Of a stretch of 12,039 nt of DNA, positions 5,890 to 12,039 are shown piece after piece. The translations under genes were made by a program, and so were the position numbers. Position 1 is the stretch's first letter, and each line of letters starts with the position of its first letter. The DNA lies in assembly GCF_020216685.1 (NCBI RefSeq), contig NZ_JAIWNS010000159.1:1-12039 (forward strand), given 5' to 3'. Under the pieces are notes generated by a model that ran no database searches, was not told the origin of the DNA, and was given only the letters and a program-made list of their open reading frames with translations. Source of the stretch: Methanospirillum hungatei. Its GTDB lineage: Archaea > Halobacteriota > Methanomicrobia > Methanomicrobiales > Methanospirillaceae.

Positions 5890-6927
5890 TCAGATCTTTG
5901 GTTTCTTTTTCAGTGCTTCAACAAGCAGATCTATCGTAGCCTCGACATCCTTGAGATCTACTACCTCTACCGGGGAATGGATGTATCGAGATGGGACTGA
6001 TAAGGGGATACTGGGGATTCCATCCCTGACAAGGTTAATGATAGAGGCATCCGTATTTCCTCCGTCACCAACTTCCAGCTGGTATGGGATTTTCATCTTA
6101 TCTCCTGCAGATCGAAGCCAGGCGACCAGCCGGTTATCAGCCAGTAATCCTCTCCCTGATGCACTTGCCAGAACCAGGACCGGTCCCTTTCCCATCTCAA
6201 CCGATGCTTCTTTTTTGGTTACACCAGGATGATCACCGGGAATCGTGACATCGGTTGCAATTGCAAAATCAGGGTGTAGCGCAAATGCACTGACCTTTGC
6301 CCCCTTCAGACCGATCTCTTCCTGTACGGTAAATACCGCATAAACGGTCATTGAGGTCTTCATCTTTTTCAGTGTTTCAATGAGGACCAGAACACCCACC
6401 CGATTATCCAATGCTTTCCCGGTAATCCGATTATTTGCCAGATGAATGAGTTCCTGTTCGATCGTGACCGGAGTTCCTATCTCAATCCCAAGCTCAGCTA
6501 CCTCTTCTGCTGATGACGCTCCGATATCGATGAACATATCCTCCATCTTGATCTCCTTTTTCCGGTCCTCTGGTGTCATGACATGCGGAGGTTTTGATCC
6601 GATTACTCCAGAAACCGGCCCTTTCGTCCCATGGAGGACAACCCTCTGGGTATGAAGAGTCGGATTAAACCACCCCCCAATCCCAACAAATTTTATAAAC
6701 CCTTTTTCGTCGATATACTGGACCATAAGTCCGATCTCATCCATATGGGATGCTATCATAACTGAAAGTCCGGTGCCCTTTTTTACTGCGATAAGGTTTC
6801 CAAGTCTGTCTTCAGAAATTTCATCGACATATCCCTCTAGTTCTTTCCGTATAATTGATTTGATATTTCCTTCAAATCCTGAAAGCCCATGTGCATCGGA
6901 GAGTTTTTTTAATAAATCATAAACCAT
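5890..6927 (-). CDS. M42 family (TET-like) metallo-aminopeptidase
   Basis: The 345-residue protein is an M42 aminopeptidase, the family whose archaeal members form large tetrahedral (TET) dodecamers that trim peptides released by the proteasome. All co-catalytic metal ligands are visible: H61 in ASHMDE, bridging D174 in KALDNRVG, the general base pair E203-E204 in VQEEIG, D226 in ATDV, and H317 in YIHSPVE. Length and motif spacing are normal for the family. The ATG follows the aminotransferase stop by two bases, and its Shine-Dalgarno GAGGT lies in the last codons of that gene, so the two are translated from one message. It is the last gene of the six-gene run. Substrate preference cannot be read from the sequence. 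A few M42 relatives were once labelled endoglucanases, but the motifs here are those of peptidases. Confidence 0.95.
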   Translation of the reverse strand: MVYDLLKKLSDAHGLSGFEGNIKSIIRKELEGYVDEISEDRLGNLIAVKKGTGLSVMIASHMDEIGLMVQYIDEKGFIKFVGIGGWFNPTLHTQRVVLHGTKGPVSGVIGSKPPHVMTPEDRKKEIKMEDMFIDIGASSAEEVAELGIEIGTPVTIEQELIHLANNRITGKALDNRVGVLVLIETLKKMKTSMTVYAVFTVQEEIGLKGAKVSAFALHPDFAIATDVTIPGDHPGVTKKEASVEMGKGPVLVLASASGRGLLADNRLVAWLRSAGDKMKIPYQLEVGDGGNTDASIINLVRDGIPSIPLSVPSRYIHSPVEVVDLKDVEATIDLLVEALKKKPKI

Positions 6928-6929
6928 TT

Positions 6930-8033
6930 TTATACCTCAAGAACTGGTCTCATTCGTTCGATTGCAGCCGTAATATTTTCCCGTGAAGTGGCATAACTGA
7001 ATCGGGCATAATCTGCGCCTGACGGTCCGAATGCATCACCAGGAACTACTATTACACCGGCATCCATTACTTTTTGAGTTCTCTCCTTTCCAAGTGGAAC
7101 GAATGCATAAAAAGCCCCCTGCGGTTCAGGGAATTCTACACCCATACCATGAAAACCAGAAACAAGAATGTCCCTGCGTGCTTTATATTCATCCCGCATC
7201 ATCTTTACACAGGACTGATCGCCGGTATAGGCTGCTATCCCGGCATACTGGCTGATTGAGGTGGCGCAGGTCTGACAATACTGATGAACTTTCAGACACT
7301 GTTCCATGTATTCCGGTGGACCAGCGATATATCCAAGACGCCAACCGGTCATAGCATAGGTCTTACTTGCAGCATTGACCGTAATCACGTCTTCACCAAA
7401 GGTTCCGGCGCTTGCATGAACCGCATCATAGATGATATGCTCATATACTTCATCAGAGAGAACAGTTACACCGGCATCCATGGCTGCTTCAGTAATCGAG
7501 CGGATTGTTTCTTTGGACTCGACCGTTCCGGTTGGATTACAGGGCGAATTAAGAATAAGGAGTCGTGCGCCTTCCAGTTTCTCTTGGAGGATATCTTCCT
7601 GAATATGCAGATCCTTTGTAAGTGGTACAAAATCCGGTTTTCCCCCTGCAAGCTGAATACACGCCTCGTAGGAGACAAAACCCGGATCAGTCAGAAGAAC
7701 CCGATCACCAGGATCAACAAGACTCTGAATGGCAATAAAGAGCGCTTCTCCGGCTCCTGCTGTCACAATGATCTGTTCAGGACTGTAATGCAGATTATTT
7801 TCATTTTTAAATTTTTCGGATAATGCCTCTCGTAATTCAGGGATACCTGCATTGAACGTATATCCGGTTTTTCCCTCTTCAATTGCCTGTATCGCTGCAT
7901 GTCTGATATGGTCAGGGGTGACAAAATCCGGCTGACCAAGTGTCATATTGATAGAGTCGGGTTTTGCAGCCTGGAAAAATTTTCTGATCCCCGACATCTC
8001 GATTGCCTGGGCACGCGCTGAAATTTTTTTCAT
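6930..8033 (-). CDS. Class I PLP-dependent aminotransferase (aspartate aminotransferase type)
   Basis: The protein of about 367 residues transfers amino groups using pyridoxal phosphate in the fold-type I AspC/AlaT-like group. Seen motifs are GQPDF near residue 33, GYTFNAGIPELREA (57-70), NSPCNPTG (162-169) with the cofactor Asn, SDEVYE (193-198) with the Asp/Tyr that bind the pyridine ring, and SKTYAMTGWRLGY (223-235) with the Schiff-base Lys at 224. A C-terminal RFSYA carries the expected substrate-carboxylate Arg. The first start in frame is GTG (8040-8042), overlapping the SIS stop as GTGA. I prefer the ATG at 8031-8033 because GAGTGAT lies at good Shine-Dalgarno distance before it. The amino acid substrate (Asp, Ala, aromatic or other) is not decidable from the sequence. 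The gene sits between the hexuloisomerase and the M42 peptidase. Confidence 0.93.
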   Translation of the reverse strand: MKKISARAQAIEMSGIRKFFQAAKPDSINMTLGQPDFVTPDHIRHAAIQAIEEGKTGYTFNAGIPELREALSEKFKNENNLHYSPEQIIVTAGAGEALFIAIQSLVDPGDRVLLTDPGFVSYEACIQLAGGKPDFVPLTKDLHIQEDILQEKLEGARLLILNSPCNPTGTVESKETIRSITEAAMDAGVTVLSDEVYEHIIYDAVHASAGTFGEDVITVNAASKTYAMTGWRLGYIAGPPEYMEQCLKVHQYCQTCATSISQYAGIAAYTGDQSCVKMMRDEYKARRDILVSGFHGMGVEFPEPQGAFYAFVPLGKERTQKVMDAGVIVVPGDAFGPSGADYARFSYATSRENITAAIERMRPVLEV

Positions 8034-8038
8034 CAGAA

Positions 8039-8638
8039 TCACTCGATATTTGCATGCCGGTCTTTGAGCTCTGACTCATCCGTCTGGGTGATTTCCATCA
8101 GCCGTGATATGACAGCGTCACAAAAGGTCATCGCCGCGGTCTCAAACAGGGTTCCAAGCGGGGCAAATGACCGGTGCTCACCTAGCATCTGTCTGGTATC
8201 GTACTCCTTACTCTCATCAGGAATGCTGTCACGGTAGTTTTCAATGATGACTTTCGTATCAGAGATTTTTCCAATCGGAGAGTCCGGGTTTGAAGTGATA
8301 AGAGAAATACGCCCTCCAATCTCTTTTGCAGTCTGGACAATCTCCACAATGGTTCTTGTTTTGCCTGATCCGGATAAGACCACAATAAGATCCCCGGTTT
8401 GCAGTGCCGGTGTGATGGTCTCACCTACCACATAACTCATCATCCCAAGGTGCATGAGCCTCATGGCAAATGCCTTTGCAACAAGACCAGAACGACCTGC
8501 ACCCATCACATAAATGCGTTTGGCATCCAGGAGTTCTTTAATAAAATGAGAAACTTCTTCATCAGAGATATGATCTGCGATGGCATTGATCCGCGATGCC
8601 ATCAGTTTCATCATATCCTGCACACGGTGCTGATTCAT
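8039..8638 (-). CDS. hxlB: 6-phospho-3-hexuloisomerase (SIS domain)
   Basis: The 199-residue protein is a single SIS domain enzyme that interconverts 3-hexulose 6-phosphate and fructose 6-phosphate. In archaea lacking the oxidative pentose phosphate route, this with hexulose-phosphate synthase supplies ribulose 5-phosphate for nucleotides. The sequence shows VMGAGRSGLVAKAFAMRLMHLG (about 44-65), the phosphosugar-binding SGSGKTRT (about 89-96), LITSNPDSPIG, and the C-terminal GTLFETA (about 162-168) with the Glu conserved in PHI enzymes such as MJ1247. Length fits the family. No synthase gene is adjacent in this window. AGGT lies immediately before the ATG, so the ribosome site is poor and downstream Met codons at residues 9 and 10 are possible alternatives. 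The next gene overlaps its stop or starts within a few bases. Alternative SIS functions are possible but less likely. Confidence 0.88.
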   Translation of the reverse strand: MNQHRVQDMMKLMASRINAIADHISDEEVSHFIKELLDAKRIYVMGAGRSGLVAKAFAMRLMHLGMMSYVVGETITPALQTGDLIVVLSGSGKTRTIVEIVQTAKEIGGRISLITSNPDSPIGKISDTKVIIENYRDSIPDESKEYDTRQMLGEHRSFAPLGTLFETAAMTFCDAVISRLMEITQTDESELKDRHANIE

Positions 8639-8699
8639 ACCTGTGTATACGTTCAGATGGAATCCTCATCAGGATATCGCACCTGAACCCATCCACCGG

Positions 8700-10208
8700 T
8701 CAGTGACGGTAGGTAACCGGCTCTGTTGCCGGAGTCAGCTCACCGTTCTCCATCACAGATACCGGCCCGTGTCCACAACAATAAAGAAGGCGTTTTCCAT
8801 TTTCCTGAAGTTCCTCATCAAGTTCCTGTGCCAGCTTTGCCAATGCTTTTCGTTCACTTTTCACAAGATCCGGATCCACATTCACCGTCGTGACCAGATA
8901 TACTGCGAAATTATTGTACGCACTTCGTTCAGGACTCAGATGTTTCAGATTGAGGATGGTGTCCGAAGTAAATAAGACTCCGGCTTCCTTGCAGAGGATA
9001 TATATCAGACCATGCTGATGCCCTCCATGCCCCTCTAATATCTCAAAAGTGTACCCGCCAGCATTGAAGGTTGATAGAACTGGAAATTCACCCCGCTTTC
9101 CGTTCCCTGAACCAGGTAATAGGGTTACGTCCTCAGGAGGAGTCATCCGTGCAAACAGGTTTATCATCACCGTATACACCTGTTCAAGGACCAAATCCTG
9201 TGTAGTGGCTCCCCATGCACGATTATTGGTTTTTATAATATCCCAGGTTCCCTCATGGGTATACACCGGGGCATTGAAAAAACCGGCAGCACCACAATGA
9301 TCAGTATCCCCATGAGTCAGAATTATCCGGGTAAAGTCAACTTTCCCGCCAAGACCATAGGCAGCAAACATGCGGAGAACATCCTCATGATAAATACCAT
9401 ATCCGGTGTCAATCATTATTCGTTCATCCGGTGCATCGATGACAAAGACAGAGCCGCCGCCCGGAAGCTGGAAACAATAGAGTGTCAGCGTATCCGCAAG
9501 GGCAATCTTTTGAACATCTGCATAAAACCCATCCCCTGTTGTCTCCTTCAGGCGTTTTCCGTTTAGCAGTATTTGTTCTAGTACATCCTGGTATTCTTTT
9601 CCATATTCGGTCAGTTGTTGAGCGACATGACTAAACTGGTGTAATAATTCAAGAATGTGCGGGTTTTCCACGCCATCGAGGATTTCACTGACCCGTGCCG
9701 CATATCTGACATAAAACAGACTCCCATCATCGCAACTGTCTCCACAGTCATACCCTTCAATCTTTACCGGATATTCAGCTTCAATCGCCCGGATCAACTC
9801 TTCAGTTTTATCAGGGTGTAAGACCCTGAGCATGATATGCAGGGCATCTGGATATCTGCCACGGTTATCAAATGAGAGTGAACTAATTTCAGCATTATAT
9901 GTGTCCAGAATAGAGAGAATTCTGTGTAAGGTCCCGGGAATTTCTGGAACGATAACAGTAAGCTGAACACTTTTTGGATAGGTCACGGTAGTCTGCAGAT
10001 ATCCATCTTCCAGCAACGCCTGCGCACCACGGGTACAGGCCCATTCATCACCTGATACGGAAAAAAAGGCGGTAACCGGATCCAGCGAGCGGTTGAAATG
10101 ACACCTGGTTATGGTAAGACCTGATGCAGCAATAATACGGACCGCATCAAGAAGAGATCCGGTATCAGGAATCCTGATAACAAAGAATTCATTGCGATCC
10201 TGAGACAT
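8700..10208 (-). CDS. ACT-ACT-metallo-beta-lactamase fold fusion protein
   Basis: This 502-residue protein joins two parts. Residues about 5-150 look like two ACT domains, small amino acid-sensing modules: the first begins FFVIRIPDTGSLLDAV, the second runs QLTVIVPEIPGTLHRILSILD with the classic pattern of a beta strand, a PG turn and a helix. Residues 165-225 are a helical linker after a small Cys pair (C155, C159). From about 245 a metallo-beta-lactamase fold starts, with MIDTGYG, THGDTDHCG (H299, D301, D303, H304), GHQHG (H397), TSDT (D416) and CGHG (H480), so a two-metal site is essentially complete. Asp replaces the second His of the usual HxHxDH. A ligand-gated hydrolase or oxidoreductase is inferred; the substrate is unknown. 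It follows orf102 by five bases and precedes hxlB by 61. Domain calls are confident, the function is not. Confidence 0.88.
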   Translation of the reverse strand: MSQDRNEFFVIRIPDTGSLLDAVRIIAASGLTITRCHFNRSLDPVTAFFSVSGDEWACTRGAQALLEDGYLQTTVTYPKSVQLTVIVPEIPGTLHRILSILDTYNAEISSLSFDNRGRYPDALHIMLRVLHPDKTEELIRAIEAEYPVKIEGYDCGDSCDDGSLFYVRYAARVSEILDGVENPHILELLHQFSHVAQQLTEYGKEYQDVLEQILLNGKRLKETTGDGFYADVQKIALADTLTLYCFQLPGGGSVFVIDAPDERIMIDTGYGIYHEDVLRMFAAYGLGGKVDFTRIILTHGDTDHCGAAGFFNAPVYTHEGTWDIIKTNNRAWGATTQDLVLEQVYTVMINLFARMTPPEDVTLLPGSGNGKRGEFPVLSTFNAGGYTFEILEGHGGHQHGLIYILCKEAGVLFTSDTILNLKHLSPERSAYNNFAVYLVTTVNVDPDLVKSERKALAKLAQELDEELQENGKRLLYCCGHGPVSVMENGELTPATEPVTYRH

Positions 10209-10213
10209 GATGA

Positions 10214-10522
10214 TTACTCTGATACGTAACTTTCCCGTTCAATAAAGAGGCCGCCAAATATGGTGCGCTCTATCATCTCTGAAACGAACCGCATCTTCTG
10301 TGCCTCTTCCATATCACTGTTCCGATGAATTTCAGAGTGTAACTGAAGTCGAAGAAGGCCGAATCGTAGTTTTTCAAGAAGCGTTTCATTTAAGGTTATT
10401 GCCTCACGGTAAATCGGCTCGATGAGCTGTGGAAATTGATTTATGTCCTCAAGACATTTCACAATTTCAGCATAAATCGGGAGATTTTCTTCTCTCCCGC
10501 AAAGAACTTCCAAGTAATTCAT
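10214..10522 (-). CDS. Small all-helical protein of unknown function, coupled to mrp
   Basis: I do not recognise this 102-residue protein. It is soluble and slightly acidic, and appears wholly alpha-helical, with a heptad-like Leu/Ile pattern through the middle (LNETLLEKLRFGLLRLQLHSEI) and no signal peptide or membrane segment. Cysteines occur only at residues 8 and 23, so it is not an obvious Fe-S protein. It is real by context: its ATG overlaps the mrp stop as ATGA, and five bases separate it from the ACT/MBL gene, whose Shine-Dalgarno-like GAGTAA spans its stop. An ordinary tight operon position between an Fe-S carrier and a two-metal hydrolase suggests a partner or small regulatory subunit of one of them, but this is inference from position alone. 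Confidence 0.8.
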   Translation of the reverse strand: MNYLEVLCGREENLPIYAEIVKCLEDINQFPQLIEPIYREAITLNETLLEKLRFGLLRLQLHSEIHRNSDMEEAQKMRFVSEMIERTIFGGLFIERESYVSE

Positions 10523-11400
10523 ATCTGTTTTTCAACAATGCTGACCAGGTGTTCCATGACCGTATCTACCGCTTTCCAGGTCGGAGAATCCTTCTGTCTG
10601 ATAATGAATGGTCTTCCTTCGTCACCGGCCTTTCTCACTTCAGGATCAAGAGGGAGGCTTCCAAGGAATGGGACATTATGTTCCTGTGCAATCCGCTCGC
10701 CTCCACCTTTCCCGAAAAGATCAACCGCTTCCCCACAATGCGGACAGACAAATCCGCTCATATTTTCAATAACGCCGATAACATTCAGTCCAAGCTGTTC
10801 CACAAAGGTGATCGCCTTGGTCGAATCCAGGGTGGATACTTCCTGAGGAGTTGTGACGATGACTGCACCACGGACATTCGGAGCCAGTTGCGCGATAGTT
10901 AAGGCTTCATCTCCGGTTCCCGGCGGGAGGTCAACGACAAGATAGTCCAAAGAACCCCAGGCTGTGTCCTCAAGGAACTGCTTAATTGCTCCTGCTTTCA
11001 TGGCGCCACGCCAGATGACCGGGGAATGTTTTTCGGGAAGCAGGAACGCCATTGAAACAACCTGTAATGAACCGGTTACTTTTACCGGGACGATTTTATT
11101 CTGGTCTGCAAGCAGTTTATGATCTTCAATACCCAGCATTTTGGGAATATTCGGGCCATGAATATCAAGATCCAAAAGACCCACCTGCTTTCCATGATTG
11201 GAGAGGGCATAAGCAAGATTTACGGCAACCGTGGATTTCCCGACTCCCCCCTTGCCAGATAAAACCAGTATTACATGCCTTACATCAATGTCAGCTTTTG
11301 GCGGTAATTTTCCGGCCGCTGTCGGGCAGGTAGCGCCTGAAGGACAGGATGAACAGTTATTGTCACAGGATTCAGGGGTTGGTTTGTTTGTATCAGACAT
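10519..11400 (-). CDS. Mrp/NBP35-family Fe-S cluster carrier ATPase with N-terminal Cys motif
   Basis: The 293-residue protein is a P-loop ATPase of the Mrp/ApbC/NBP35 group, which assembles 4Fe-4S clusters at a dimer interface and passes them to target proteins in the cytoplasm. The deviant Walker A is GKGGVGKST (49-57). LDLDIHGPN (76-84) and VDLPPGTGDE (156-165) are the switch and Walker B regions, and the cluster-binding pair is CPHC (219-222). The N-terminus carries Cys at 12, 16, 19 and 25; the last three have the C-x2-C-x5-C spacing seen in eukaryotic NBP35, so a second cluster may bind there. I choose the ATG at 11398-11400 because GAGGATGG sits at Shine-Dalgarno distance; an upstream GTG at 11442 would lie ahead of the predicted RNA start. 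It heads the six-gene run, and the next gene overlaps its stop by four bases. Confidence 0.94.
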   Translation of the reverse strand: MSDTNKPTPESCDNNCSSCPSGATCPTAAGKLPPKADIDVRHVILVLSGKGGVGKSTVAVNLAYALSNHGKQVGLLDLDIHGPNIPKMLGIEDHKLLADQNKIVPVKVTGSLQVVSMAFLLPEKHSPVIWRGAMKAGAIKQFLEDTAWGSLDYLVVDLPPGTGDEALTIAQLAPNVRGAVIVTTPQEVSTLDSTKAITFVEQLGLNVIGVIENMSGFVCPHCGEAVDLFGKGGGERIAQEHNVPFLGSLPLDPEVRKAGDEGRPFIIRQKDSPTWKAVDTVMEHLVSIVEKQI

Positions 11401-11447
11401 ATTTTCCATCCTCATACAGTGATTCCATATTATTCGATTCACTTTGG

Positions 11448-11457
11448 CATAAATAAG
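11448..11457 (-). promoter_or_regulatory. TATA box of the mrp operon
   Basis: The minus strand reads CTTATTTATGC, predicting a start near 11425 and a leader of about 25 bases that contains the GAGG ribosome site. No other convincing promoter is seen until the TPR gene, so it may drive all six genes down to the M42 peptidase. Confidence 0.5.
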
Positions 11458-11503
11458 ATCATGATTCTCTATGTGAAGTAGCGGATTTTTCTGAGATGGG
11501 AAG

Positions 11504-11513
11504 AGTCATGACT
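11504..11513. promoter_or_regulatory. 10-base palindrome upstream of a TATA box
   Basis: AGTCATGACT is a perfect palindrome ending six bases before the TATA box of the right-edge gene, within the 165-base divergent region shared with mrp. It could be an operator, but a 10-base palindrome can also occur by chance. Confidence 0.25.
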
Positions 11514-11519
11514 TCACGA

Positions 11520-11527
11520 TATAAATA
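11520..11527 (+). promoter_or_regulatory. TATA box of the right-edge gene
   Basis: TATAAATA matches the archaeal consensus perfectly. It predicts a start near 11547 and a short leader containing AGAGGG ahead of the ATG at 11566. Confidence 0.65.
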
Positions 11528-11565
11528 TTTCAGTCGCGTATGTTCTATCAGAAGAGGGCTGCCAG

Positions 11566-12039
11566 ATGGAAAAAAGGGATGTAATAGTCATTTTAGCAGC
11601 AATAATTGTCGTATTAATAATGGCGGTGGTGGTAAAGCCGATTATTACCGGACAGCCGGTGATATTTTTACCTGAATCTCCTGCGCCGGTAGAACCTGTG
11701 ATGGAACCTTATCTTACTCCTGAACCTGACTTTCCGGTATCTTCGGTAACTCAGGAAGCGACCCCTGGCGAGACTCAGGAGGAGCAGGTACTTCCTGATA
11801 AGACTTCAGTTCCTTCATCAGGTGCTCTTCCTACACCACAGATGACTCCGATGACCTGGCAACCAAATCCTGATAATCCGATGCCGGCAATTCAGATGAC
11901 GAACTATGCAGAAATTGTTGGAAAGTATACAGGCTCTACCTCACCTTTCAGAATTCCGACTCCATATTGGGAATTGCACTATAATGTCACACCTGCTGAT
12001 GAAAATGCAGGCTTTTCAATGGATGTAAAGGAAAAATCT
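11566..12039 (+). CDS. Membrane-anchored Pro/Thr-rich surface protein, N-terminal part (runs off the window)
   Basis: An open frame of 158 codons runs from an ATG to the right edge without a stop. It begins with a charged MEKRD start and one hydrophobic helix (about residues 6-23, VIVILAAIIVVLIMAVVV) without a clear cleavage site, so it is probably anchored with the bulk outside the cell. Residues of about 35-110 are rich in Pro, Glu, Thr and Ser and poor in secondary structure, a typical stalk. From about 115 a more ordinary sequence (YAEIVGKYTG, then PYWELHYNVTP with an N-glycosylation sequon) suggests a folded outer domain, cut by the window edge. AGAGG lies about ten bases before the ATG and a consensus TATA box about 40 bases upstream. 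I do not recognise the family. Sensor or cell-surface roles cannot be told apart from what is visible. Confidence 0.8.
   Translation, partial: MEKRDVIVILAAIIVVLIMAVVVKPIITGQPVIFLPESPAPVEPVMEPYLTPEPDFPVSSVTQEATPGETQEEQVLPDKTSVPSSGALPTPQMTPMTWQPNPDNPMPAIQMTNYAEIVGKYTGSTSPFRIPTPYWELHYNVTPADENAGFSMDVKEKS

Noticed and set aside
7284..7823. A 179-codon open frame on the plus strand opposite the aminotransferase
   Set aside because: It lies wholly inside a gene with every PLP motif intact, has no ribosome site or promoter, and its translation shows no known motif. It is a chance antisense frame.
8639..8699. Internal promoter before hxlB
   Set aside because: No TATA-like element is visible in the 61 bases on the minus strand, so the gap does not by itself support a separate transcript.
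10429..10902. Overlapping open frames of 157 and 136 codons on the plus strand across mrp and orf102
   Set aside because: They cross two well-supported minus-strand genes, and two frames are open at once, as expected from codon bias on the other strand.

Overview
The window reads as chromosomal DNA of a methanogenic euryarchaeon, most likely of the order Methanomicrobiales and perhaps Methanospirillum-like. The case rests on an archaeal histone, two methanogenesis marker proteins (Mmp2 and Mmp4), a replication factor C large subunit with a C-terminal PCNA-binding motif, an archaemetzincin, a UPF0146 protein, and archaeal TATA promoters that often sit about 25-30 bases from the start codon with little or no leader. 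The genus is inferred from general resemblance and was not tested by a search. Coding density is high. I see no tRNA, rRNA, CRISPR array, insertion sequence or sign of recent transfer.

Layout. The left edge holds the 3' end of hisB (+). It converges on a histone gene (-), whose promoter region carries a cluster of CGAGAT inverted repeats. Next come the overlapping methanogen marker genes mmp2 and mmp4 (-). These diverge from rfcL (+), which converges with a slight overlap on a UPF0146 gene (-). UPF0146 is divergent from, and nearly touches, the archaemetzincin gene amzA (+). amzA converges on a secreted six-repeat TPR protein gene (-).

From about 11.4 kb down to 5.9 kb lies one run of six minus-strand genes: an Mrp/NBP35 Fe-S carrier ATPase, an unrecognised 102-residue helical protein, an ACT-ACT-metallo-beta-lactamase fusion, a 6-phospho-3-hexuloisomerase (SIS), a class I aminotransferase and an M42 aminopeptidase. 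Four of the five junctions are overlaps or gaps of a few bases, and one gap is 61 bases, so co-transcription is likely. The right edge holds the 5' part of a membrane-anchored, Pro/Thr-rich surface protein on the plus strand, divergent from mrp.

Functionally these are mostly housekeeping genes: histidine synthesis, chromatin, replication clamp loading, pentose phosphate supply, transamination and peptide turnover. The least understood parts are the mmp2-mmp4 pair, which is methanogen-specific and of unknown reaction, and the mrp-orf102-ACT/MBL trio at the head of the long operon. Smaller points of interest are an archaemetzincin with His in place of the usual Gly of its zinc motif, and the amzA/UPF0146 start region, where each gene's apparent TATA box lies inside the other gene.
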